The notes: a model not told the origin generated them from the letters alone. A stretch of 64,000 nt of DNA from Pedobacter punctiformis (GCF_027213715.1 NZ_JAPWGM010000001.1:248001-312000); one strand, 5' to 3'. Positions 1 to 9,318 are shown, numbered from the stretch's first letter. Numbers and translations are program-made.

Positions 1-472
1 TCTCAGCTGAGATGACCGAAACTGAACTCGATAATTCGCCCTGCTTTTTGGAAGAATAACCCACCACTACAACATCAGACAAGGTGTTGTTTTCTTCTTC
101 AAGCTTAATATTTAAAGTAGTTTGATTTTGAACGGGTACTTCTATTGTTTTATAACCAATAGACTTAATGACCAAAATACCGTCAGCAGGTACCGTAATT
201 ACGAAATTACCATTACCATCCGATGAGGTACCAATGGCTGGGTTTGATTTTAAAGATATTGACGCACCCGGAAGAGGACCCGATGCATCTGTAATTTTCC
301 CTTTAACAGTAATATCGGCAAAATGATTAGCTGATACCGTTAGTGGTTGTTTTAAAACCGCCGGATTCGCGGTTATAATTGTTTTGGATAGAACTTCAAT
401 TGCAACTGCCTGGCTTTTACTGAGCCACAACAATACAATCCCGCCTAATAATAGTAAAGATTTAATCTTCAT
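1..472 (-). CDS. SusC/RagA-type TonB-linked outer membrane receptor, N-terminal part (cut by window edge)
   Basis: The first 157 codons of a SusC-like receptor; the rest lies beyond base 1. A hydrophobic signal segment (MKIKSLLLLGGIVLLWLSKS) is followed by a CarboxypepD_reg-like domain (about residues 52-125, beginning ITVKGKITDASGPLPGAS) and the SusC-typical DVVVVGY motif that leads into the plug domain. Proteins of this family form TonB-driven channels that import oligosaccharides or peptides with a SusD lipoprotein. Unlike the SusC gene at 3038-6424 it has no STN domain, so it is probably not controlled by a FecI/FecR pair. Its regulatory domain is very similar to that of the neighbour, pointing to paralogy. 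Two LacI-like palindromes lie upstream. Start chosen at the ATG before the signal peptide. Confidence 0.9.
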   Translation of the reverse strand, partial: MKIKSLLLLGGIVLLWLSKSQAVAIEVLSKTIITANPAVLKQPLTVSANHFADITVKGKITDASGPLPGASISLKSNPAIGTSSDGNGNFVITVPADGILVIKSIGYKTIEVPVQNQTTLNIKLEEENNTLSDVVVVGYSSKKQGELSSSVSVISAE

Positions 473-731
473 TTTCTTGTAATTTAGTTAGTTGTTGATG
501 TGATCTGACTTTGTTGTTTGTAAATAATTTCACTTCATTTTTTTGGTTAGCTTTGGATGATTTTTAGTGTCTACAATTTGGTTAAAACCCATAATTCAAG
601 CCCTTATCAAATATATTATTAGTCGTCAAGGTATTGTATTGATTGCTTAATAATTAATTTAACCGGAGCGCACTAACATTAAATTGAAACCTAATTTATG
701 TGATTGAAAACATTAAAAACTAGCAAACTCT

Positions 732-744
732 ACGCAAACGTTTG
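732..744 (-). promoter_or_regulatory. LacI-family-like operator, copy 1
   Basis: Perfect palindrome CAAACGTTTG at 735-744. On the minus strand it is extended to CAAACGTTTGCGT, the same 13-mer found on the plus strand at 941-953. AAACGTTT cores of this sort are typical of LacI-family operators. It lies about 260 bp upstream of the partial SusC start. Assignment to LacI is by resemblance only; no LacI-type gene is in this window. Confidence 0.45.
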
Positions 745-940
745 ATTATTTAAGGTATTAAGCAACGATCTTAAGCGTATTTGGAGTATTTTCTTAAAAA
801 AGATCTTATTTTTTGATGGAAAGCAGATTTAAAAAGTATTTTTAAATAGAATTATATCGCCATTCCGCAGCGCAGCTACATTTAAGCACATTATATTTAG
901 TAGTATTAAGAATACAAACTAAAAGTGAATCAATTTTCAA

Positions 941-953
941 CAAACGTTTGCGT
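941..953 (+). promoter_or_regulatory. LacI-family-like operator, copy 2
   Basis: CAAACGTTTGCGT, with the 10-bp perfect palindrome at 941-950. It is the inverted twin of the copy at 732-744; the palindrome centres are 206 bp apart. Two well separated operators upstream of one gene would suit repression by DNA looping. Functional assignment is inference. Confidence 0.45.
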
Positions 954-1130
954 TAAAATTACTAAAACAGCTTAACAGGTTAATTAAATAACTGAATTAT
1001 AGATAAATACAATAATATAGATTTTATTTTTTGAAAAATTAGCGTGTATAAAGCCTATATGAATTTGTGGAGTATCTGTAGATTTTATTAGTTAAAATCA
1101 ATAAATAACAGAACTTTAATTGTAAAAAGA

Positions 1131-1157
1131 AAAACCCCGGCATTTTGCCGGGGTTTT
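1131..1157 (-). terminator. stem-loop terminator, second downstream of SusD
   Basis: Arms AACCCCGGC and GCCGGGGTT around the loop ATTTT, flanked by A-runs on the left (a U-tract on the minus strand) and T-runs on the right, so it could act on both strands. It lies beyond the closer terminator at 1317-1348, so it may be a backup or insulate the SusC promoter region. Confidence 0.65.
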
Positions 1158-1316
1158 CTAACTCTTAGCCAATGTCTGCATATCGCAAAATCAGTACGTT
1201 AGCATAATTATTAACCTACTGGATATAAATGGGTGGATACACTATTTTTCAATTCTAATGCACTGCATTGTTATTGTCGTTTACAGGGCTACAATATCAA
1301 AGGATAAATAAAATAC

Positions 1317-1348
1317 AAAAGCCAACTCAAAATTTTGAGTTGGCTTTT
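1317..1348 (-). terminator. intrinsic terminator of the sigma/FecR/SusC/SusD operon
   Basis: Perfect inverted repeat: AAAAGCCAACTCAAAA against TTTTGAGTTGGCTTTT. It starts about 20 bp after the SusD stop codon, with a U-tract on the minus strand. Confidence 0.85.
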
Positions 1349-1366
1349 GTAAGTATTAATTATGGA

Positions 1367-3025
1367 CTAGTATCCTTTTGCAGTCTGAGCACTTTTTAAA
1401 TTTATATTACGGTCTAAAGCTACCTGAGGGTAAGGCATAAATAAAAATTTTGCTTGCCATAATCTACCCTGAACCGGATTATTGGTAATATCATTTATAG
1501 GTTTCATTACATTTTGTGCAATATTCCATCTTCTAATGTCAGAAAACCTTTGTCCTTCTCCAGCTAATTCAATACGTCTTTCGTTTTGAATGAGATCTCT
1601 TAATTTAACTTTATCATTATAAATAGATGGCGAAACTGCTGGCATTCCTGATCTATCTCTAATGTCGTTTAGTGCGGCAAATATCGTAGCATCCGGACCA
1701 GATATTTCGTTCTTAGCTTCTGCATAGGCTAATAGAATTTCAGCATATCTTATTATAGGGAAATCCTGAGCACCATCCCAATCATTTTCTGTATAAGCCG
1801 GATCTATTAACTTTTTGAAGTTATAACCAGTTGCACTGTTGTTGTTACCGCCCTTACCCCAGGCAAATTTATAATTTGGACTAAATCTATTCCAGGTTAC
1901 ACCCGGAAATAAGATACTTGCATACAATCGTGTATCTCTATTTTTAAATTCATTTAAATAACTTGAATTTGGCACTCCATTATTATAATTAGTTGCCCTG
2001 GTAGAAGCAGATGGGGCTGTAAAAGCATTTCCATTTCTATCCCAATAAGCGTTAACCAACTCTTGTGTAGGTGTTATTGAACTCCAACCACCTAAATCAC
2101 TTGGTGGAAATAACGTTCTTAAACCATTTCCATATACGTAAGAAGAATTGGTTATATTTTGAGAAACCAATATATTCTCTTTACTGGTAATTTCATTTTC
2201 GGCCCAAAACTGTTGCTCGTAACTCGCTAAACCTTTATAAAATTTATCTTTATCCGCAGCATTTGCAAAAGTTACTAATGTGCTATAATCATCAATAGTA
2301 TCATCAGGTGTTAAAGTGTTAACTCTAAATAATTGATAGCCCATGCCCATCACTTTTTGGGCACTTACAACTGCATCGTCCCATTTTCTATAATTAAGTT
2401 GAATGCGTGTTAATATAGCCCAAGCGGCACCAGAAGTTATCCTTCCTCCTGAATATCCTGTAGGCAGATCATTTACAACTGCCTTTATTTCTGAAATAGC
2501 AAAATTAATTACCTCTGCAGCAGATGTTGGAGCAACCGCAGTTTCGCCAGGTATATCGTAAGCTGTTGTAAAAAATGGTACGTCTCCAAAAGTCTTGGCC
2601 AACTCGTAATAAGTAAATGCTCTTAAAACTCTTACTTCAGCTATATATTTATTTTTTGAAGATGCACTGATTGTCGCTTTGTCAACATTTGCCAAAAAAT
2701 AATTGTATCGGCGAATATAAGTATATCTGGAGCCATAACCCGCATCCAAAGTCGCATCAATATTACCCGCAGCAATAGCTGTTGATGGCCCTTCCCACGG
2801 ATATTGTGCATACGCATTATCAGATGACGCGTCATCGTAGGCATAGCTATACATATTACTTAAATAACCATAACAACCATTTACAGCCAGCTTTACATCA
2901 TTTTCCGATTTCCAAAAAGATTCGTTAGAAAGCTGGTATTGTGGAGTTAAATCTAAAGCTGATTTTTTACATCCGAAAAAAAGACAGGCTAAAGTTAATA
3001 TAGATATATATAATAATTTTTTCAT
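1367..3025 (-). CDS. RagB/SusD family nutrient-uptake outer membrane lipoprotein
   Basis: 552 residues, the usual SusD size. The N-terminus is a lipoprotein signal (MKKLLYISILTLACLFFGC) with the lipobox LFFGC and acceptor Cys19. A SusD-like N-terminal TPR region follows, with YTYIRRYNYFLANVDKA around residues 100-117 and the FTYYELAKTFGDVPFF motif. The C-terminal RagB/SusD part contains RYAEILLAYAEAKNE and NDIRDRSGMP. SusD proteins cap the SusC channel and bind the glycan at the cell surface. The gene lies 12 bp after the SusC stop and is the last gene of a sigma/FecR/SusC/SusD operon, ended by the terminator at 1317-1348. The substrate cannot be told from sequence. Confidence 0.95.
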   Translation of the reverse strand: MKKLLYISILTLACLFFGCKKSALDLTPQYQLSNESFWKSENDVKLAVNGCYGYLSNMYSYAYDDASSDNAYAQYPWEGPSTAIAAGNIDATLDAGYGSRYTYIRRYNYFLANVDKATISASSKNKYIAEVRVLRAFTYYELAKTFGDVPFFTTAYDIPGETAVAPTSAAEVINFAISEIKAVVNDLPTGYSGGRITSGAAWAILTRIQLNYRKWDDAVVSAQKVMGMGYQLFRVNTLTPDDTIDDYSTLVTFANAADKDKFYKGLASYEQQFWAENEITSKENILVSQNITNSSYVYGNGLRTLFPPSDLGGWSSITPTQELVNAYWDRNGNAFTAPSASTRATNYNNGVPNSSYLNEFKNRDTRLYASILFPGVTWNRFSPNYKFAWGKGGNNNSATGYNFKKLIDPAYTENDWDGAQDFPIIRYAEILLAYAEAKNEISGPDATIFAALNDIRDRSGMPAVSPSIYNDKVKLRDLIQNERRIELAGEGQRFSDIRRWNIAQNVMKPINDITNNPVQGRLWQAKFLFMPYPQVALDRNINLKSAQTAKGY

Positions 3026-3037
3026 GATAATTTTATT

Positions 3038-6000
3038 TTATAGAGATAGGTTTAAACCAAATGAATAAGTTTTTAATTGAGGATACGACGATCTTGCAGA
3101 TGGCGTTTCCGGATCAAAATCTTTTAGGCGTTTATCTCCACGAATAGTGAATGGATTGTTACTTGATGCATAAATCCTTAATGCTTTAAAACCAATCTTT
3201 TTTAACCAGGCATCCGGCAAATTATATCCCAATGTGATATTTTTTATCCTAAAATAATCTGCGTTGAATAGCCAAAAATCTGATAAAACTAAATTTTGTG
3301 TATTATTTGCAGAGGTTAACACCCTAGGATATACTGCATTTGGATCAGGATTAGCTGCAGTCCACCTGTTTAATACGTAAGATTTTGCACCAGCCGAGTT
3401 AAAAAATGCTTGTGATGCTTCTTGCTCTAAATAAACCTTTACATTATTAACACCTTGCCCTAAAACTGATATATCGAAATTCTTATAACTTGCAGAAAAA
3501 TTCAATCCATAAATTAAATACGGCACATCATTTCCAACTATCTTGCGATCATCAGCATCAATTTTACCGTCTCCATTTTGATCTACATACTTAATATCTC
3601 CCGCTTTTGTTGCATTACTTTGAAAAGCATGACTAGCAACTTCTGCATTTGTACTAAAGAGACCATCAGATTGATACATATAAAATGCCCCTACTGAATT
3701 ACCAACTTGATTTTGATAGTAACCAGTAACAGGAGTTGATTGAGCTCCACCTAAATCTTCAATGGTATTTTTCGTTTTACTTATATTACCACCAATTGAA
3801 TATTTAAAGTCTCTAACACTACCACTGTAACCTAATGTTAATTCAACGCCTTTATTTCTTACTTTTCCTAAATTTACAGATGGATACTCGTTATTATTTA
3901 AGTCGCCCGGGTCATAAACCAGCCCCGCTTCAATTGGAACTCTTGGATCTTGCAATAAAATATCTTGTGTCAACCTATTAAAAACATCCAACTGAATATT
4001 TAATCCTTTAAATAGTGTTGCATCCAAACCGAAATTAGTTGTTGTTATTTTCTCCCAGGATAGTAATGGGTTGAATAACTGAGCCGGATACACACCGTCT
4101 TGTTGACTCTCATCTAAAATAACTGTTGATCCGGTTTTTAAGGCATCGTAAAAATCGTAATTTCCTACATTATTTACATTACCTGATTTACCCCATGATG
4201 CTCTAATTTTCAAATCATTAACCCAATTCACGTTTTTCATGAAATCTTCTTGAGAAATCCGCCATGCGCCAGATACGGCAGGGTAATTACCCCACCGGTG
4301 TCCTGGAGCAAATTGCGATGAGCCATCAAATCTTACACTTGCTTCCAACAAGTATTTATTGTCATATGCATAGTTTAATCTACCAAAACCCGATTCGAAA
4401 GCATTTTGACCGGTTCTGCCAGTAGTAGCTGTATTTAATGGATCAGTAGATCCGCCGTCAATATCATTTAAACTATTATTTACGAAATTTTTTCTAATAA
4501 CATTTACAAATCGTGTTGTATAGTTCTCATAAGATGTACCTCCTAAAATTTTAAAATAATGTTTGTCAATATTTTTTTCATAGCTTACTAAACCTTGCGT
4601 TAATATTCTAGCATTAGTTTGCCATCTTTGAGTTAATTGATTGGTAGCAACCCCAGTTCCACTAATATTGGCACCAGTGTTAAAATTAACCAATGGGTCA
4701 ATGGTATTTAGAAAATCGTTTGTAAAAATATTTACATAGTTATAAGAAACTAAACCAGTAATATCCAAACCTTTAATTGGCGAATAAGTTGCATTAACAG
4801 TGCCTAAGAAACGGTTTTGGGTATTTACGTTCCTTCCGCCTTCTTGCATTTTTCTTATTGTATTAATCGCACCTAAAGTTCCATCAACCCTGTTTCCGTT
4901 AATAGTACCCCAATTTCCATTCGATTGCTTATTAACCATTAAAGGAACCAGCCTATTCAAATCCAGAAAGCTTAATGGACCATTTGGATTATCTATATTA
5001 TCTCTTGTAAAAGATAAATTGGTACCTACTTTAAACTTATCCGTTACTTTGGTATCAATATTAGATCTTAATGAAAACCTACCTAAGTCTTTACCTTTTT
5101 GCAAAGAGTTTTGTTTGAAATAGGTTCCGCCGATATAGTATTTAGTTGCGTCATTCCCACCAGAAACATTTAAGTTATGCTCCATCATAGGGGCAGTTTC
5201 TCTTAATGTTAATTTGTACCAATCGTTATCAGGAAAATGATCTGGATCACTATGATCTTGGATCTTCTGCATATCCGAAACAGAATATACAGCCGCTTGA
5301 CCTGCATTTGCTGCTGCTTCATTTCTCAATGTAGCATAATCATAAGAACCGAGCCATTTAGGCAATACTGTTGGCGATTGAATACCATAATAACCGTTAT
5401 AATTTATAGTAGCTTTGCCGTTATTGCCCTTTTTTGTGGTAACCAAAATAACACCATAACCCGCTCTTGCACCATATATCGCCGTTGCAGAAGCATCTTT
5501 AAGAATAGAAAGATTTTCAACATCATTTGGATTAATTCTTGCAAAATCAGCGGCACTTACGATAACACCATCTACAACATACAGGGCATCAGAGCCACCT
5601 AAATTCCCTCTACCGCGAATATTAATCGTTCCTAAATCGTTACCCACGTCTCCAGGGGTAGCTTTAATAGCCATTCCTGGCACAACGCCTTGTAAAGCTG
5701 TAGTTAATGAGCTTACTGGTCTACTAGTTAAAAGTTTTTTATCAACCGTATTTATGGCACTGGTTAAACTTGCTTTCTTTTGAGTTCCATAACCTACAAC
5801 TACAACATCAGTAAGATTATTATCCTCCTCTTCCATTACTACATTTATAACCGTTTGCTTATTAACAGGTAATTCACGCATTTTATAACCGATTGATTTT
5901 ATAACCAACACACCATCATCTGGCACGTTAATTACAAAATTTCCGGCACCATCAGTTGTTGTGCCTATGCCCGGGTTAGATTTTAAGTAAACTGAAGCTC

Positions 6001-6424
6001 CGGGTAAGGCCCCCGATTTATCCGTTACCTTTCCCTTAACCGTGATATCGCTTAAATTCTCCTCACTTAAAGAAAGCATAACCATGCCCGATGGTGTTGA
6101 ACTATATTTAATTTCACCATTAAAAAGTTTGTTTAAAACCTCCCTTAAATCGGCGTTATTAACATTTAAATCAAGCCTTTTTTCTGTATTTAAATAGTTG
6201 GTACTATATACAAAATGATACTTGCTTTGTCTTTCAATCAGTTTTAAAACCTTGTCAATCCGTTCATTTTTAACGTTTAAGCTGATTTTTTCCTGAGAAT
6301 GGAGTTTAGCAGTTACCTGCAAGGTGAGAAGTAAAACAAGTGTAAAGGTTAACTTCATATACAAAAGTAGTTTTAGTAGCCAGGCCTGATAAAGCCCTTT
6401 TTGGGGTAATAGTTTAATTGTCAT
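3038..6424 (-). CDS. SusC/RagA TonB-linked outer membrane receptor with STN domain
   Basis: 1128 residues. Order of domains: hydrophobic signal (about 17-40), STN signalling domain (about 47-117), CarboxypepD_reg domain (about 127-200), DVVVVGYGTQKKASL motif (206-220), plug (to about 330), then a large beta-barrel ending in an aromatic/hydrophobic strand (YSFGLNLSL). It would form the TonB-driven pore that works with the SusD protein at 1367-3025. The STN domain is the part that contacts a FecR-type anti-sigma factor, which matches the FecR and sigma genes directly upstream. Translation might instead start at Met23, which precedes a better signal peptide; the longer start is kept. The 116-bp gap from the FecR gene has no obvious terminator, so the four genes may be one transcript. 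Confidence 0.95.
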   Translation of the reverse strand: MTIKLLPQKGLYQAWLLKLLLYMKLTFTLVLLLTLQVTAKLHSQEKISLNVKNERIDKVLKLIERQSKYHFVYSTNYLNTEKRLDLNVNNADLREVLNKLFNGEIKYSSTPSGMVMLSLSEENLSDITVKGKVTDKSGALPGASVYLKSNPGIGTTTDGAGNFVINVPDDGVLVIKSIGYKMRELPVNKQTVINVVMEEEDNNLTDVVVVGYGTQKKASLTSAINTVDKKLLTSRPVSSLTTALQGVVPGMAIKATPGDVGNDLGTINIRGRGNLGGSDALYVVDGVIVSAADFARINPNDVENLSILKDASATAIYGARAGYGVILVTTKKGNNGKATINYNGYYGIQSPTVLPKWLGSYDYATLRNEAAANAGQAAVYSVSDMQKIQDHSDPDHFPDNDWYKLTLRETAPMMEHNLNVSGGNDATKYYIGGTYFKQNSLQKGKDLGRFSLRSNIDTKVTDKFKVGTNLSFTRDNIDNPNGPLSFLDLNRLVPLMVNKQSNGNWGTINGNRVDGTLGAINTIRKMQEGGRNVNTQNRFLGTVNATYSPIKGLDITGLVSYNYVNIFTNDFLNTIDPLVNFNTGANISGTGVATNQLTQRWQTNARILTQGLVSYEKNIDKHYFKILGGTSYENYTTRFVNVIRKNFVNNSLNDIDGGSTDPLNTATTGRTGQNAFESGFGRLNYAYDNKYLLEASVRFDGSSQFAPGHRWGNYPAVSGAWRISQEDFMKNVNWVNDLKIRASWGKSGNVNNVGNYDFYDALKTGSTVILDESQQDGVYPAQLFNPLLSWEKITTTNFGLDATLFKGLNIQLDVFNRLTQDILLQDPRVPIEAGLVYDPGDLNNNEYPSVNLGKVRNKGVELTLGYSGSVRDFKYSIGGNISKTKNTIEDLGGAQSTPVTGYYQNQVGNSVGAFYMYQSDGLFSTNAEVASHAFQSNATKAGDIKYVDQNGDGKIDADDRKIVGNDVPYLIYGLNFSASYKNFDISVLGQGVNNVKVYLEQEASQAFFNSAGAKSYVLNRWTAANPDPNAVYPRVLTSANNTQNLVLSDFWLFNADYFRIKNITLGYNLPDAWLKKIGFKALRIYASSNNPFTIRGDKRLKDFDPETPSARSSYPQLKTYSFGLNLSL

Positions 6425-6540
6425 ATATTTGGTAATTGGTTACATAGCCAAGCATAGAAAGGCCAAGCCGTGCAAAGCAGCCATTTCTATAGTTAAAATC
6501 AATTTACAAGCCGGTTAGGTGTAGCAGCACCTACCGGTTC

Positions 6541-7629
6541 TTATTTTGATATTTCGATAATATTTTTCTTTATTTTATAATTAAAATAGTTTACGGTTTT
6601 CATTGCTTTTAAAACCTCAGTTACAGGTTCGTCTTTTAAGGTTGCAGTAAATTTATAATTCATTACCTCTTTATCTTTAAACACCAGTTCAACACCATAT
6701 TCACGTTCCAGTTTTTGTTGCAATTCGGCAAATGACTCATTATTAATTTCAAAGCCATTGTTTATCCAAACGGTTTCTACTACTGCATTTTTACTGTTTA
6801 AAGATAAATTGCCCACAAATACTTCGTCTGGTTTTACAGAAGATTGATTTTGGTTAGTTTTTAAAAGTATATTGTCGAGAACGGTGATTTTTTCACTTGG
6901 TTTCAGTACAAATTTTTGGCTGTTCTGATTGTTAAAACTTGCTTCAATTTTACCACTGATCAGTGCTGCTTCGGTTTTACGCTCATTAGGATAGGCTTTA
7001 ACATTAAAAACTGTTCCCAGCACTTTGATGTTCATTTTGCCTGTATGTACAATAAAAGGAACGGCTGCATTATGGGCAACCTCAAAATAAGCTTCGCCAC
7101 TAAGGTCCAGTTCGCGGGTTTTAATGTTGAAACCCTTTCTTAAAGTGATCTTACTGTCAGCATTAAGCAATATGCTGGTTCCATCTTCCAGAACTACCTT
7201 TTTACGCTGAGCTCTTTCTGTTTTAAAAATACCGGCCGTTTGTGTGCCTGCAATCTCTTTCTGATTAAATATTTGAGTTTTACTCAGAAAGAAAATTGAT
7301 CCGGCAAGTATAATAAGGGCTAAAAAAGCATATTTCAATACTTTTAGTCGCCCGCCTTTATCCACATACATTTCCGGAACATCCGCTACGGTAGATGCTC
7401 TTTTATAAAATTGTTGTTTGAAATTGGCCAGTTCTGCACTTACAGGTTTCTTATTCGCACTCAAAGTGGTTAGCATTTGCCTGGCAATATTGATTTCGGA
7501 GACTTTTTCTGGGTATTGTTTAATATAATTTTCCCAAAAAATAACATCCTCAGCTACCGTTCCATAAAAATAGTTTTGAAAGGTTTCATCTGCTAAAAAA
7601 TCGACTGCGGTATATTGGCTGTGCTCCAT
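6541..7629 (-). CDS. FecR family anti-sigma factor
   Basis: 362 residues. An N-terminal cytoplasmic helical region (1-95) would hold the sigma factor, followed by one transmembrane helix (about 98-116), the periplasmic FecR domain (about 137-235, with KVVLEDGTSILLNADSKI and ELDLSGEAYFEVAHN) and a C-terminal DUF4974-like domain (about 290-360). The protein transmits the signal of substrate binding by the STN-type SusC receptor (3038-6424) to the sigma factor at 7715-8263. Gene order sigma, FecR, SusC, SusD is the standard Bacteroidota trans-envelope signalling arrangement. Confidence 0.94.
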   Translation of the reverse strand: MEHSQYTAVDFLADETFQNYFYGTVAEDVIFWENYIKQYPEKVSEINIARQMLTTLSANKKPVSAELANFKQQFYKRASTVADVPEMYVDKGGRLKVLKYAFLALIILAGSIFFLSKTQIFNQKEIAGTQTAGIFKTERAQRKKVVLEDGTSILLNADSKITLRKGFNIKTRELDLSGEAYFEVAHNAAVPFIVHTGKMNIKVLGTVFNVKAYPNERKTEAALISGKIEASFNNQNSQKFVLKPSEKITVLDNILLKTNQNQSSVKPDEVFVGNLSLNSKNAVVETVWINNGFEINNESFAELQQKLEREYGVELVFKDKEVMNYKFTATLKDEPVTEVLKAMKTVNYFNYKIKKNIIEISK

Positions 7630-7714
7630 TATTTACAACTTTGTACACAATAGTGCAGCATCTGTTATTTTTTCCTAAGAAAAACTTAATAATAATTTAT
7701 CATTAAGTTTTTAA

Positions 7715-8263
7715 TCAGTAGTTCATCTCCTTACGAAGGATCTTTAAAGCATCGTAAATGGTATTATAGGCGGTTTTTACGGTTAAAGATTTTAATTCAG
7801 CAATCTGAACATAATTTAAATTATCAAAGAATTTTAATTGGATAATCTCTGATTGCGCCGGAGTTAATTTTTCGAGGGCATTTTTTAAACGCATGCGCAT
7901 GTCCTGCTCAGTTTGAACATGAACAATAAAATCTTCATAAGAAAGCTCTTTAATATCTATATCCTGACCATCAATTGCTTTGCGGCGAAGCTTATCGTGG
8001 TAATAATGCCGGATTACCTTTCGTTTAATGTAACTCAATAAGTAAGATTTTACATTTTCTACCGCTGGCAATCTCTCCTTTTTATCCCAGATTTCCATAA
8101 ACATTTCGTTAACCAAATCTCTTGATAAATCAACATCAGCAGAATAGCGGATACCAAAATTAAGCAGGTGATCGAAAAGCAATTCATATACATCAAAAAG
8201 AGATTTCACATTTCCTGCTCTAATCTCTTCCCAATGTAATCCTAAATTTAATTTGCTTTCCAT
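7715..8263 (-). CDS. ECF RNA polymerase sigma factor, FecI-like
   Basis: 182 residues, normal for an ECF sigma factor. Region 2 holds SRDLVNEMFMEIWDKKERLP and VKSYLLSYIKRKVIRHYY; region 4 holds LTPAQSEIIQLKFFDNLNYVQIAELKSLTVKTAYNTIYDALKILR in outline, the helix-turn-helix that reads the -35 element. It is the first gene of the operon with FecR (85 bp downstream) and the SusC/SusD pair, and most likely activates SusC/SusD transcription when substrate is sensed. Confidence 0.94.
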   Translation of the reverse strand: MESKLNLGLHWEEIRAGNVKSLFDVYELLFDHLLNFGIRYSADVDLSRDLVNEMFMEIWDKKERLPAVENVKSYLLSYIKRKVIRHYYHDKLRRKAIDGQDIDIKELSYEDFIVHVQTEQDMRMRLKNALEKLTPAQSEIIQLKFFDNLNYVQIAELKSLTVKTAYNTIYDALKILRKEMNY

Positions 8264-8478
8264 CTTTGATCTGTTTCTAACAGAGCATATCTTATAGAAG
8301 ATATCTTCGGTTTAATAGATAGTGCCAAATTAGAAAAGAAAATGAATAAAACAGATACAGTAACTACAGTTTTGTTACAATTAAGCCTTTATTGAAAAAA
8401 TATCAATAAAAACCCCCTTAAATTTAAAATTAAAAGGTTTTTATCTTCATAATAAAAGAATATAAATTAATTTATCAA
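8264..8478. other. AT-rich intergenic stretch upstream of the sigma gene
   Basis: Together with the following short frame this makes about 320 bases without a recognised gene. It must hold the promoter of the minus-strand sigma gene, but I saw no exact TAnnTTTG box. Confidence 0.4.
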
Positions 8479-8580
8479 ATGCGTAATCTGATTTCCACTA
8501 GAAAGCAGAAAATTTCAGAAGCAATTGAATTAGTTTTAGGGCAAGTAGGCTGGCCAAGCTATCTGAATAATAAAATTTGA
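8479..8580 (+). CDS. possible 33-residue peptide of unknown function
   Basis: ATG-to-TGA frame encoding MRNLISTRKQKISEAIELVL followed by GQVGWPSYLNNKI. The stop codon is 3 bp from the end of the convergent VF530-like gene. There is no signal peptide or known motif. The composition is protein-like (amphipathic helix, then a Gly-Trp-Pro turn), but it could be a chance frame or the remnant of a longer gene. Confidence 0.25.
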   Translation: MRNLISTRKQKISEAIELVLGQVGWPSYLNNKI

Positions 8581-8583
8581 AGA

Positions 8584-8805
8584 TTATTTATAAAAAGTGC
8601 TTAAAAACAGGTCTTCAACTTTTTTACGTGCCCAGGGCATTCTCCTTAAAAATTTTAAACTCGATTTTATACTTTGGTTGTTATTAAAGCAATCTATCCT
8701 GATTAAAGAGCCCAATTCTTCCCAACCGTAGTGCAATTGTAAATCGGTTACAATTTTTTCAAGTGTGACACCGTGTAACGGGTTATTTTTTTGTTCCTCT
8801 GCCAT
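8584..8805 (-). CDS. VF530-like (DUF2132) small DNA-binding protein
   Basis: 73 residues with the family hallmarks [22 protein letters not shown], and [19 protein letters not shown] near the C-terminus. The family, named after Vibrio fischeri VF530, is a small fold thought to bind DNA; its cellular role is not established. Length fits the family. It is followed upstream by the RidA-like gene on the same strand, 33 bp away, so the two may be co-transcribed. Confidence 0.88.
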   Translation of the reverse strand: MAEEQKNNPLHGVTLEKIVTDLQLHYGWEELGSLIRIDCFNNNQSIKSSLKFLRRMPWARKKVEDLFLSTFYK

Positions 8806-8838
8806 TGGGTAAAATTACCTATTTACAATCAATATAAT

Positions 8839-9249
8839 CTATCTACTTACTGCTGTTGCATCAATTTCTATCAGCATACCATCCAGCGCTAATTTATGTA
8901 CAGGAATTAGTGTATTAACCGGAAACATTAAATCTGGCCAAATCTTTTTTGATTCTTCAATTAGTACCTGATGTTTTTCATTGTCATAATTAACCACCAG
9001 CGTAGTTAGTTTAGCTACATCCTGTAAAGCCAGGCCTTTACTTTTAAGGGCAAGTTCTATATTATAAAAGGTAATTTGTACCTGAGTTCTGAAGTCCTTA
9101 CTTAATATACCATCCGTTTTACTGCCCCCCTGCCCGGCCACATAAACCAGGGTACTGCCCGTTAAAATGGTTGCAACGTGTGAGTAGCCATGTTCACGCG
9201 GATCGTATATGCCTTCAGGATTGGTAATTTCAAAATTTGGATTCTTCAT
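8839..9249 (-). CDS. RidA/YjgF-family protein
   Basis: 136 residues from the ATG at 9249; a longer frame reaches 9333 but the extra 28 residues are not family-like. It contains VYVAGQGG, FRTQVQITFYNIELALKSKG, DVAKLTTLVVNY and the C-terminal LALDGMLIEIDATAV, which match the YjgF/RidA trimer fold. RidA proteins remove reactive enamine/imine intermediates, but this member lacks an evident Arg in the usual C-terminal motif (the site reads IEIDATAV), so it may belong to a subfamily with another substrate. Confidence 0.85.
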   Translation of the reverse strand: MKNPNFEITNPEGIYDPREHGYSHVATILTGSTLVYVAGQGGSKTDGILSKDFRTQVQITFYNIELALKSKGLALQDVAKLTTLVVNYDNEKHQVLIEESKKIWPDLMFPVNTLIPVHKLALDGMLIEIDATAVSR

Positions 9250-9318
9250 CTGGAATAATTTAATTAAATCCGAAAATAAAGCTTCCCAAGCATTACAACG
9301 TCGGCGCTTTGCCATAAA

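Larger units (their letters stand above)
473..1366. other. long intergenic region with two operator-like palindromes and two terminators
   Basis: About 890 AT-rich bases with no convincing reading frame. The left part is the upstream region of the partial SusC gene at 1-472 and carries two copies of a 10-bp palindrome (735-744 and 941-950). The right part is the 3' region of the SusD gene and carries two stem-loops with U-tracts on the minus strand (1317-1348 and 1131-1157). Nothing else was recognised. Confidence 0.7.

Noticed and set aside
5237..5602. Open frame of 121 codons on the plus strand, Cys/Ile-rich
   Set aside because: It lies fully inside the antisense of the SusC gene, whose protein matches its family throughout.
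8401..8445. Possible hairpin with AAAACCCCCTTAA and TTAAAAGG-like arms
   Set aside because: Arms pair poorly once the AT runs are discounted.
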